DNA of 64,000 nucleotides from VXYL01 sp965199915 (GTDB lineage: Bacteria > Pseudomonadota > Gammaproteobacteria > Pseudomonadales > Azotimanducaceae): NCBI GenBank assembly GCA_965199915.1, contig OZ241348.1, positions 2,356,001 through 2,420,000 on the forward strand, read 5' to 3'. The position numbers and the translations under genes are program-made. Shown piece by piece: positions 26,925 to 34,972 of this stretch; the first letter of the stretch is position 1, and every line of letters begins with the position of its first letter. The notes under the pieces were generated by a model. The model saw nothing but the letters and a program-made list of their open reading frames with translations. It was not told where the DNA came from and ran no database searches.

Positions 26925-27205
26925 CGTCGCAGCAAACCGAACCGGGCCCGCAGGTCTTCCGGGCTCAGCGTCTCGCCCAGCCCGGCCTCGGCCCGGTCGC
27001 TGGCGGCGAGCAGCCGGCGCGCGTTCTCTGGCGACCGCAGCAGGTGGGCGGTCTCCAGCCAGCCAGCGAGTTCATCGGCGGCGATCAGCGCGACGGCCTC
27101 CCGGCCACGTCGCTGGATCAGCACCGGTTCGCGGGTTTCCGTCACTTGGTCCAGCAGGGCGGCCAAGTTCTGCCGCGCCTGGGTGTAGCTTGTCTCGTGG
27201 AGCAT
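26921..27205 (-). CDS. yefM: YefM/Phd-family antitoxin
   Basis: A 94-residue antitoxin that pairs with YoeB and represses the operon. The N-terminal Phd/YefM DNA-binding domain reads SYTQARQNLAALLDQVTETREPVLIQRRGREAVALI. The C-terminal half would wrap the toxin. The start is the ATG at 27205. A perfect 8-bp inverted repeat 22 bp upstream is a good operator candidate. The unit is divergent from the SNF2 helicase. Confidence 0.93.
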   Translation of the reverse strand: MLHETSYTQARQNLAALLDQVTETREPVLIQRRGREAVALIAADELAGWLETAHLLRSPENARRLLAASDRAEAGLGETLSPEDLRARFGLLRR

Positions 27206-27226
27206 CAGTGACTTCCCTAGGTTGTT

Positions 27227-27247
27227 GCGTACAGGAATACTGTACGC
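27227..27247. promoter_or_regulatory. Palindromic operator candidate for YefM
   Basis: GCGTACAG-GAATA-CTGTACGC is a perfect 8-bp inverted repeat with a 5-bp spacer, lying between yefM and the SNF2 helicase. E. coli YefM is known to recognise palindromes with a TGTACA core; here the arms carry GTACAG/CTGTAC. Binding here could also influence the divergent helicase gene. Confidence 0.55.
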
Positions 27248-27300
27248 TGACTTCCGAAAGTGTCAAACTGCCGCACCGCACGCCACGAAACCGCAGCCCG

Positions 27301-30300
27301 TTGACCACGCCAGCCCAACGCCGCCGCCAGCCCATCGCGCCCGCCCCCGGCGCTCGCGTGGTGGCGCGCGACGCCGAGTGGGTGGTGCGGCGCGTGGACA
27401 TGACCAGCGGCGGGAACTATCAACTCGCCTGCACTGGCGTCTCCGAAATCGTGCGCGATCGGCAAGCCGTGTTCTTGAGCGAACTCGAACGCATCGAGGT
27501 GCTGGAACCGGAGAACACCCGGCTGGTGGCGGATCGCTCCCCGGCCTTCGCGGACAGCCTGCTCTACATGGAAAGCCGCCTGCGCCAAGTGGTGGCCAAC
27601 GACGAGCACATCCATGTGGGCCACGGCGCGGCCATGGATCTGGTGCCGTACCAACTCGAACCCGCCAGGCAGGCGCTCCGGCAGCCGCGCCAGCGCATCC
27701 TCGTCGCGGACGCCGTGGGCCTCGGCAAGACGCTGGAAGCGGGCATTCTGGTGAGCGAACTCATCGCCCGCGGCCGTGGCCGGCGCATTCTGGTACTGGC
27801 GGTGAAAAGCATGCTCGCGCAGTTCCAGAAAGAGTTCTGGAACCGCTTCACCATCGGCCTCACGCGCCTCGATTCCTCTGGCATTCAGCGCGTGCGGCGC
27901 AACATTCCCGGCAACCACAACCCGTTCCACTACTACGACAAGACCATCATCTCCATCGACACGCTGAAGCAGGACGCGGAGTACCGCACCTATTTGGAGA
28001 ACGCCTATTGGGACATCATCGTCATCGACGAAGCGCACAACGTCGCGGATCGCGGCACCGCCTCGCTGCGCAGCCGCTTGGCGAAACTGCTCTCGCGCCG
28101 CTCGGACACGCTCATCATGCTCTCCGCCACGCCCCACGACGGCCGGGCCCGAAGCTTCGCCAGCTTGGTGAACATGCTGGATGCCACCGCGATTGCGGAC
28201 CAGGACGACTACGAGGCCGAGGACTTCCGCGACAAGGGGCTGGTGATCCGCCGTTTCAAGAAAGACATACAGCACGAAGTGGAAGGCGCCTTTCAAGATC
28301 GGCGCACTTACAGCCGCGAGTTTCCCGCCTCGGAACCGGAGGAAGCGGCATACGAGGCGCTGATGGCGGTGGAGCCCTCAGCGGGGGAGCGCGAGGGGCT
28401 TGCCCCTCGCAAGAAAGAGCCCTCAGCGGGGGAGCGCGAGGGGCTTGCCCCTCGCAAGAAAGAGCCCTCAGCGGGGGAGCGCGAGGGGCTTGCCCCTCGC
28501 AAGAAGAGAGTGGCGGGCGAAAGGCCGCATTCTTCGCCCCGCGATCTCTTCGCAGTGACGTTGGAGAAGGCGCTGTTCTCTTCGCCCGCCGCCTGCGCGG
28601 CCACCGTCGACCAGCGCTTGCGCCGCCGAGAGCGAGAACGTGCCAACGATGCCAACGCGCAGATCGCCGCCGAAGTGCGCACGCTGCAAGCGCTGCGCGA
28701 GAAACTCCGCGCCGTCGGCCCAGCGGACTTCGCCAAGTACCAAGGCCTGCTGGCCGCACTCCGCAGCGGCACTGATGCGGACGAACCGCTGCGCTGGCGG
28801 CCAACCAACGCCGAAGACCGCTTGGCGATCTTCACCGAGCGCATCGAAACGCTGAACTGGCTGGCCGACAACCTGCGGCGGGATCTTCAGCTGCGCGAGA
28901 ACCAGATTGAGATCCTGCACGGCGGCATGAGCGACCTCGAACAGCAGCGCGTGGTGGAGGACTTCGGCAACGCAGCCAAGCCGGTGCGCCTGCTGCTGTG
29001 CTCCGATGTCGCCTCCGAAGGCATCAACCTGCACTACCACTGCCATCGCCTTATCCACTTCGACATGCCGTGGTCGCTGATGGTGTTCGCGCAGCGCAAC
29101 GGGCGCGTGGACCGCTACGGCCAGGAGCGAACGCCGCAGATCGTCTATCTCACCACGCGCAGCAACAACGCGGTGATTCGCGGCGACGTGCGCGTGCTCG
29201 AGGTGCTCAAGGCGAAGGACGAGCAGGCGTACCGAAACATCGGCGACCCCTCCGCGTTCATGAACGTCCACGACGTCGAGGAAGAAGAGGGTATAACGAC
29301 CCGCACCATCGCTGCGGGGACGCCGGCCGCCGCCTTCGATGCAACCTTGACGCCCGCCGAGAACGAAGGCGACAGCCTGCTCGCGCTGTTCACCAGCGGC
29401 GACCCGCCTGTCTCTCACTTGATCGAGCCGGCGCCGCCGCCATCTCTCTACGCCGACGATCTCGCCTACTGCGAAGCCGCCTTGCACCGGCTGCGCGACA
29501 AGAACGCCGACCTCGGATTCGAGATCGACGCCACCGCCAAGACGCTCACCCTCGACGCGCCCGAAGACCTGCGCCACCGCTTCGCCCAGCAACCTTCCGA
29601 AGCCGCGCCGGAGCACTGGCGCTTCGTCCTCACCACGGCGAGAAACCGCATGGCGGACGCCATCGCCGAGAGCCGCCGCGACGAACGCGCGTGGCCGCGG
29701 GAACACTATCTGTGGCGCTTGCATCCGGTGGTGGAATGGCTGAACGACCGCACGGCCGCCGCCTTCGGCCGCCACGAAGCGCCGGTGCTGGCTGGCATTC
29801 CCGGCCTTGCGCCAACCGAGACGGCGTTCGTGTTCGCCGGCCTCGTGCCCAACCGCCGCGGCCATCCGCTGCTGCACGAATGGATTGCGATCCGCCACGA
29901 ACCGAGCGGGTTCGCCGCGCCGCAGCCGTTCGAGACGCTGCGACGGCGCATCGGCCTTGGCGATCGCCCCCTGCCCAATCGTCAGGAATCCGTGGACATT
30001 CCCGCCTTGGAGCGTCTGCTGCCCGCGGCCGTGCAGGCCGCGAACGCCTGGTTCGCCAAACGGCGCAACGAGTTCGAGGACGCCATCAACGACAAACTGA
30101 ACGGGGCAGTTGCCGCGCTGGACGGCTTGAAGAACCGCCGGCTGCGCCAACTCGACCAGCGTCTCGACCGCTCCGCGCTCGCCGAACCGCTCAAGGAAGC
30201 GCGCCGGAAATCCGCCGAGAGCGAGATCGACGGAATCTTCGGCGACTACTTGCAGTGGATAGAGGACGTCATGACCACGGAAGAGCGGCCTTGGGTATCG

Positions 30301-30324
30301 GTGGTGTGCCTACTCGTCGGCTAG
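27301..30324 (+). CDS. SNF2-type DEAH helicase of a defence module (DrmD-like in role)
   Basis: A 1007-residue superfamily 2 helicase. The Walker A is DAVGLGKTLEAGI (Lys at about 143), the DEAH box is VIDEAHNVADRG (about 243) and motif III is LSATPHDGRARSF. The C-terminal helicase domain carries SDVASEGINL and QRNGRVDRYGQ (about 560-605). The last 350 residues are a helical extension. The start is taken as the TTG at 27301, which has no strong ribosome site. Residues 358-402 are three exact 15-residue repeats (EPSAGEREGLAPRKK) encoded by a palindromic tandem repeat between the two helicase lobes. It resembles the SNF2 partner of defence methylases such as DISARM class 1. The methylase at 34973 is probably its partner, now separated by an R-M cassette and an IS. 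Confidence 0.85.
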   Translation: MTTPAQRRRQPIAPAPGARVVARDAEWVVRRVDMTSGGNYQLACTGVSEIVRDRQAVFLSELERIEVLEPENTRLVADRSPAFADSLLYMESRLRQVVANDEHIHVGHGAAMDLVPYQLEPARQALRQPRQRILVADAVGLGKTLEAGILVSELIARGRGRRILVLAVKSMLAQFQKEFWNRFTIGLTRLDSSGIQRVRRNIPGNHNPFHYYDKTIISIDTLKQDAEYRTYLENAYWDIIVIDEAHNVADRGTASLRSRLAKLLSRRSDTLIMLSATPHDGRARSFASLVNMLDATAIADQDDYEAEDFRDKGLVIRRFKKDIQHEVEGAFQDRRTYSREFPASEPEEAAYEALMAVEPSAGEREGLAPRKKEPSAGEREGLAPRKKEPSAGEREGLAPRKKRVAGERPHSSPRDLFAVTLEKALFSSPAACAATVDQRLRRRERERANDANAQIAAEVRTLQALREKLRAVGPADFAKYQGLLAALRSGTDADEPLRWRPTNAEDRLAIFTERIETLNWLADNLRRDLQLRENQIEILHGGMSDLEQQRVVEDFGNAAKPVRLLLCSDVASEGINLHYHCHRLIHFDMPWSLMVFAQRNGRVDRYGQERTPQIVYLTTRSNNAVIRGDVRVLEVLKAKDEQAYRNIGDPSAFMNVHDVEEEEGITTRTIAAGTPAAAFDATLTPAENEGDSLLALFTSGDPPVSHLIEPAPPPSLYADDLAYCEAALHRLRDKNADLGFEIDATAKTLTLDAPEDLRHRFAQQPSEAAPEHWRFVLTTARNRMADAIAESRRDERAWPREHYLWRLHPVVEWLNDRTAAAFGRHEAPVLAGIPGLAPTETAFVFAGLVPNRRGHPLLHEWIAIRHEPSGFAAPQPFETLRRRIGLGDRPLPNRQESVDIPALERLLPAAVQAANAWFAKRRNEFEDAINDKLNGAVAALDGLKNRRLRQLDQRLDRSALAEPLKEARRKSAESEIDGIFGDYLQWIEDVMTTEERPWVSVVCLLVG
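28372..28506 (+). repeat. Three tandem 45-bp palindromic repeats inside the helicase gene
   Basis: Three head-to-tail 45-bp units (28372-28416, 28417-28461, 28462-28506) differ only in the final base of the third. Each contains the hairpin GCGAGGGGC-TT-GCCCCTCGC. The length is a multiple of three and the units lie in frame, adding 45 residues in the linker between helicase lobes. A shortened copy that lacks exactly the hairpin lies at 60447-60467 in another coding sequence. Confidence 0.92.
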
Positions 30325-30654
30325 GTGCCGCAGCCCGTGGGCGAGATAGGTCGCTGCCAACTGGTTCAAGCTCACGCCTTCCGCTGCGGCACGTGCCGCC
30401 AGCCGCCGGTGCAGGCTCTTGGGAATGCGCTGCACGAACTGGCCGCTGTAGGTCTTGGGCGCCGGCAACGCGCCCTTGTCCTCCTGTTCCGCCGCTGCCC
30501 ACGCCTTGAAGGCGTCGTGCGCTTCGGCAATGGCGGCGTCGATGGTCTCTCCATCGGCCACGCAGCCGAGCAGGTCGGGAACGGTCACCAGAAAGCCGCC
30601 GCCTTCGTCGCGGGGAAGCGGCTCGATGCGAATGGCGTAGTCGTCCAGTTTCAT
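30310..30654 (-). CDS. HicB-family antitoxin (orphan)
   Basis: A 114-residue HicB-like protein. The N-terminal partial RNase-H-like fold reads KLDDYAIRIEPLPRDEGGGF...VPDLLGCVADG. A C-terminal ribbon-helix-helix follows (QRIPKSLHRRLAARAAAEGVSLNQL), expected to bind DNA. The ATG at 30654 is preferred over a longer reading. No HicA gene is adjacent; the 100 bp upstream hold no toxin. The 3' end overlaps the helicase gene by 15 bp on the other strand. Degraded relatives of this gene occur at 46901-47072 and 48080-48159. Confidence 0.85.
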   Translation of the reverse strand: MKLDDYAIRIEPLPRDEGGGFLVTVPDLLGCVADGETIDAAIAEAHDAFKAWAAAEQEDKGALPAPKTYSGQFVQRIPKSLHRRLAARAAAEGVSLNQLAATYLAHGLRHLADE

Positions 30655-30757
30655 TGCGCTGCCTCGATCAACCGAACCAACCGGCGGATACACCGGCTTG
30701 ATGGGCGCAGCATTGCCTTGGCGGTTGATCTCGTCGGCAACTCCTAAAGGCGGCGTG

Positions 30758-31347
30758 TCAGATCAACGATGCTTGCGATGACGGCGAGGAACCGCTCCCA
30801 ACGCGTTCACTCCGCAGTCGTCGACATGCCGCTTCGTGGAACTCGCCCACGGCCTCGAACCCAATGAACCGCCGGTTGAGTTGCTTCGCCGCAACCGCGG
30901 TCGTGCCGCTTCCGGCAAACGGATCGAGCACGGTTTGCCCTTCCTGGGTCGTCAAGTCTATCAGGCACGAGATTAGGCCGAGCGGCTTCTGGGCCTCGTG
31001 AAGCCGGCTCTCGTCTTTGGCGAACGCGAACTCGAGGACGTTGGTTGCACCAACGCCGTGGTAGCCGCAGCGGTCGACGTTGATGGCGCCGACGCCGTGT
31101 TCCAGGACGTTGTCCGCGATGGTGCCGCTGATCGGCTTGCCTCGCCGCTTGAACGCCGGTTTCCCCGTTGCGCCGGCGACTCGCCCAGCAGCGCGGAGTT
31201 CTGATTGCTGTGCAGCACGTCCCAGTCGTCCAAGGCTATTCCGTACGGAATGTCCGATAGCAGCAGTTCGATGCTGTCGTCATCGAGACGACCAAGGTGC
31301 TCTCGGCAGTCCGCATGTGTGATCTTGTCGAGATAGCCGCTGTTCAT
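30758..31347 (-). pseudogene. Decayed DNA methyltransferase (beta-class, N6A/N4C)
   Basis: The 5' frame from the ATG at 31347 reads ITHADCREHLGRLDDDSIEL then a catalytic SDIPYG motif and HSNQNSALLGESPAQ. After a frameshift near 31160-31180 the other frame continues as GKPAFKRRGKPISGTIADNV, NVLEFAF and the SAM motif VLDPFAGSGTTAVAA. Motif IV comes before motif I, as in beta-class enzymes. In intact relatives about 100 residues lie between FKRRGKPI and GGTIADN; here they are fused, so there is also an internal deletion near 31125-31135. The gene cannot encode a working enzyme. It follows the Dam-like methylase and REase genes on the same strand and is the third member of that R-M cassette. Confidence 0.85.
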
Positions 31348-31496
31348 CCCGTCTCTCCGATCGCCAGCAAGCCGTTCTCCGATACGGACTCGACCGCATC
31401 AACACGGGCATCCAGCTTCCGACCGTCCAGCACCTCGCAGACCCTTCAAGCCGAACCGTACCATGCGGTGCCGGATCGCCTGGGCTTCATGGAGAC

Positions 31497-32108
31497 TCAC
31501 CCGATGGCAGCCCGTCCACTCAACCCCTCCAATACACGCTGACCGGAAAACTCTGCATCCCGTGCGATGCGCTGCAGCGAGCGCAGGTCCACAACCGCGC
31601 CAAACGCCCTGAACACCCTCTCGAAAGCGGCGGGCCTTGTGCTCCAGAAAATCATGGCGCAGGACATCGGTGCACCTTTGGCGCTGGGCCTGCCTTCGAC
31701 TAGAAAACGAAGCCGGGTGTCGTAGAGGAAACACGCCATCGCCGCCTTGCCCCAAACGAAATCCTTCCAGTGCCGCGTGTTGGTCGCGACCGGCACGAGT
31801 GCCAAGACGTCCGATCCATGATCCTCATGGGCCTGTGCGCACCTGTACAGCCAGTTCCGAATGGTGGTCCGCCTCTGTTTGTCCGCGCCGTAGGGCGGAT
31901 TGACGTAAATCGTCGGATAATCCCAAGATTTGACGAGGCCGTCCTCCTCGGGTAGCTGATAGCACTTCACCGCGTCGACGATCGACCAACGATTGGAGCA
32001 AGGATCGAGATCGACCTTGCCCCCGAACACCGCACTCACCGCGTCGACGTATTTTTTCGGCGTACACCAATGAACGCTCTGGGAGTTGACGCTCCTGCCG
32101 GCCGTCAC
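31497..32108 (-). CDS. Phage-type DNA N6-adenine methyltransferase (Dam family)
   Basis: A 203-residue protein of the phage DNA N-6-adenine-methyltransferase family. It shows the opening VHWCTPKKYVDAV, the SAM-side LDPCSN motif, the catalytic YVNPPYG (NPPY) and the C-terminal GAPMSCAMIFWS strand. It would protect host DNA by adenine methylation. The start is a GTG at 32108 that overlaps the stop of the restriction endonuclease gene by 4 bp (GTGA), so the two are translationally coupled. A longer in-frame reading into the endonuclease gene is not conserved. The frame is intact, unlike the genes on either side. Confidence 0.85.
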   Translation of the reverse strand: MTAGRSVNSQSVHWCTPKKYVDAVSAVFGGKVDLDPCSNRWSIVDAVKCYQLPEEDGLVKSWDYPTIYVNPPYGADKQRRTTIRNWLYRCAQAHEDHGSDVLALVPVATNTRHWKDFVWGKAAMACFLYDTRLRFLVEGRPSAKGAPMSCAMIFWSTRPAAFERVFRAFGAVVDLRSLQRIARDAEFSGQRVLEGLSGRAAIG

Positions 32109-33242
32109 CTCAGCTTCTCCCAATCTTTCGCGGCGAGAGTCTTGAGCTCCCGTCTCAACGCAACCAATCGCCGGCCCCGGGGAGACACTACGTTGAACCA
32201 CTTGTCTATTTTGCGTATGTTCCGTCGGAAGTAATCCTGTAGGGCCAGATCGGCGTCGAGCGACATCTGCACCTTCGTGAACACGTTTCGCCTTGGCCCT
32301 TGGCCATAGCTGCCGACAAACGCCTCCCGAACGGCCTTCCGGGTTCCACGCGGGGCCAGCAGCAAGGCATGGGCGAACTCGCCAATGCCGTCGTCCGTAA
32401 GGAACAACAGCCAGTCATAGGATTGTGAGAGAACCTTTAGTTCCTTGTTCTGATCGTCCGTCGCAAACCAGTTTCCGTGGTTACTCACAATGCCTACGGT
32501 TAGCACGAAGTCCTTTAGCAATAGGACATTCTCTGCTTGTACGATGTCAGAAACGAGCTGCCTGTACGGTTCGTGCCGTAGCTTCATACCCTCGGCTTGA
32601 AGCACACCGTAGAGCTCGCCGCTTGGAGTCCTGACCTTCTGAACAGACGAAAGCGCACGAGCTACGTAAGCGCCCTGTTTGGCCTTCTCTATCGTCTGCG
32701 GCCCCTTCTTCGTGCCTTCTTCTACACCAACGCGCTTGCACTCAATTGCGGCAAACGGGTGAGACAGAAGATCGTGTACTGTTACGAGGAAATCTCGACT
32801 GCCAGGGACGACCTCCAAATAGGCGACAACGAGATGATCGTTATCTTCATAGAGCGTACATGCGTTGCGTAACGTTCTATGTGAAGACAAGAGCTGCGTG
32901 GTTTTCAATTCACGGGCCGAGCAAGTCAGTGCTACCGATCCGGCGCAGTATCTTCTTTGGTGTTATCGGAGTTTCGCCAGCTTCGAACTCCGCTCTTCCG
33001 ATGCGCTTCGACGGATGAAGGCTGAACTCGACGTTATGGGTGATTTCGGGATTGCCGTACTCTGGCAAGCGCCGCTCGATGGCCGTGTGTCGTTCGAGCC
33101 CCCAAGCCTTGATCGCATAGAACGCGATGACCTCCACAACGGTGCCAAGTGCTCGCCCTGCGGCCTTTTTCGCATCCCTTGCGTAGTGAAAGACATCGCG
33201 GGTCAGCGCTTGCTGCAGGGCGTCGACGGATGGGTAGGGCAT
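32105..33242 (-). pseudogene. Type II restriction endonuclease-like gene with a frameshift
   Basis: Two overlapping frames form one protein of about 378 residues. The first (33242-32910) opens PSVDALQQALTRDVFHYARD and ends at TDLLGP. The second continues as RELKTTQLLSSHRTLRNACT and runs to the stop at 32105. The switch lies near 32905-32930. The second part holds a PD-(D/E)XK-like core, FLVTVHDLL...AAIECKRVG followed by GTKKGPQTIEKAKQGAYVA. I do not recognise the exact family or site. The coupling to an adenine methylase supports a restriction role. The split may be a real inactivation or a single-base assembly error. The region is less GC-rich than its surroundings, which suggests transfer. 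Confidence 0.7.
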
Positions 33243-33296
33243 GTTGGCCTTCAGTTGATAAGGTGCTGAAGTGGCGGGTGGTCGGCGTTGGCTTGA

Positions 33297-34932
33297 CCCT
33301 ATTGTTGCAGTTTGAGGTCACCCGAGGTTGGAGAAATGCGGTGATTTGCTTAGTAGGCTTTGAGGGCGGTGTGGTTGCCGGTCAAGGTCACTGGCAGTGA
33401 GGTTGTCCGGGTGGCCGACTTTCGGGCATCCGCGGGACCCGGAAGCGATTGCCCTGTTGTTTTCGGGAACGAAAAAAGCGGTCTCCTTTGGTACGATGTC
33501 GCTGTGTGGAACAAACATCGAAGGAGACCGCCGAAGTGAATCGTATCAGGAAAGAAGTCAGCGGCAAAACCGCAAGCGCGCTGGAAATCCGGTTCGAGCC
33601 CCAGAGCCTCACGTCGCACGCCGGCCTGGTGGTGTTCCAGCGCCTGTTCTCGCGCCTCCAACTGAAGGAGCGGCTGCGCGGCTGCTTTCGGCACGAGTCG
33701 GGACGGCGCGCCTACGCGCCGCACGTGGTGACGCTGCTGCTGGTGGTGCATCTGCTGCTCGGCTGCCGCGAGCTGCGCGACATGGCGCGCTACCGGAACG
33801 ACGAGGCGGTGCGGCGCGCGGTCGGTCTGCGGCGGCTGCCGGACGTGTCGACGGTGTCGCGGGCGCTGTCGGACGTGGACGCGCGCGGCGCCGACCGGGT
33901 GCGGGCGCTGTCGCGGGACATGGCGCTGGAGCGGCTGCGCGCGCTGGGGCCGCGGCGGGTCACGGTGGACTTCGACGGCACGGTGCTGGCGACGCGGCGG
34001 CTGGCGGAAGGTTCGGCGGTGGGCTACAACCCGGGCAGGAAGGGCGAGCGCAGCTACTGGCCGCTGTTCGCCACCGTGGCGCAGACTGGCCAAACGCTCG
34101 ACCTGCTGCATCGGCCGGGCAACGTGGCGGACTCCACGGGAGCTGTTGATTTCATTGGCGAAAGCATGGAGCGGCTGCGCGCCGCGCTGCCGCGCGCCCG
34201 CCTGGAGACGCGCATGGACTCGGCGTTCTTCGACGGCGGGCTGCTGGACGAGCTGGAGCGGCGCGGCGTCGACTACTCGGTGTCCGTGCCGTTCGCCCGC
34301 TTCGCCGACCTCAAGGCGGCGGTCGAGGGCCGCCGCCTCTGGCGCCGCGCCGGCCCCGGCCTGGCGTTCTTCGAGCCGCGCTGGAAGCCCGCCAGCTGGG
34401 ATGGCCGCCGCCGCGTGGTCGTCGTCCGCCGCCGCGTTCCGGCGCGCCGCAAGGAGCCTCTCCAACTCGACCTGTTCGAGCCCCGCGAGCACGGCTTCGA
34501 GTTCAAGGCCGTCGTCACCAACAAGCGCGTCCGCGCCCGCGCCGTCGCGCTGTTCCACGAAGGCCGCGGCACCCAGGAGGCGACGTTCGCCGAACTCAAG
34601 TCCCAATGCGGACTCGGCTACGCGCCCAGCCGCAAGGAAGCCGCCAACCGGCTCTTCTCCCTCGCCGCCGTGCTCGCCCACAACCTCGGCCGCGAACTCC
34701 AAATGGCCACCCGAGCGCCTCTCCGGAGCACCACCGCCAAACGCTCCCCGCTCTGGGCCTTCGCCCAATTGCGAACGATGCGCAACGACTTCCTGCTTCG
34801 CGCCGGCCGATTCCTCAACCGCGCCGGAAAACCCGTCCTTTCCATCATGAGCGACGACAAGGCGGAAACCGTCATGTCCGAATACCTTGCCGCCCTCGCC
34901 ACATAGTTCGGCAAAAACCTGCAACAATAGGG
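33297..34932 (+). mobile_element. IS1380-family insertion sequence, copy 2 (1636 bp)
   Basis: Same length and ends as copy 1: CCCTATTGTTGCAG at 33297-33310 and its complement at 34919-34932. It is flanked by its own 4-bp target duplication TTGA (33293-33296 and 34933-34936). It lies in the short gap between the divergent restriction endonuclease and giant methylase genes. Because each copy has its own matched duplication, the two inserted separately rather than as the ends of one composite transposon. Confidence 0.95.
33536..34906 (+). CDS. IS1380-family transposase, copy 2
   Basis: A 456-residue transposase with the same protein sequence as copy 1 at 23737, including the VTVDFDGTV and RMDSAFFDGG catalytic segments and the GAAGGAGA ribosome site ahead of the GTG start at 33536. 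Both copies look intact, so the element is probably still active in this genome. Confidence 0.93.
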   Translation: MNRIRKEVSGKTASALEIRFEPQSLTSHAGLVVFQRLFSRLQLKERLRGCFRHESGRRAYAPHVVTLLLVVHLLLGCRELRDMARYRNDEAVRRAVGLRRLPDVSTVSRALSDVDARGADRVRALSRDMALERLRALGPRRVTVDFDGTVLATRRLAEGSAVGYNPGRKGERSYWPLFATVAQTGQTLDLLHRPGNVADSTGAVDFIGESMERLRAALPRARLETRMDSAFFDGGLLDELERRGVDYSVSVPFARFADLKAAVEGRRLWRRAGPGLAFFEPRWKPASWDGRRRVVVVRRRVPARRKEPLQLDLFEPREHGFEFKAVVTNKRVRARAVALFHEGRGTQEATFAELKSQCGLGYAPSRKEAANRLFSLAAVLAHNLGRELQMATRAPLRSTTAKRSPLWAFAQLRTMRNDFLLRAGRFLNRAGKPVLSIMSDDKAETVMSEYLAALAT

Positions 34933-34972
34933 TTGAAGCACACGGGCATGTACTCTACGGGCTGGTGTCGCC

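Noticed and set aside
28372..28506. A short CRISPR array
   Set aside because: The 45-bp units are directly adjacent with no spacers and are translated in frame.
30655..30757. A HicA toxin gene upstream of the HicB-like gene at 30310
   Set aside because: The stretch is too short and shows no GSH motif or HicA-like frame.
23498..34932. A composite transposon with the two IS copies as ends
   Set aside because: Each copy is flanked by its own matching 4-bp duplication. A composite element would share one duplication at its outer ends.
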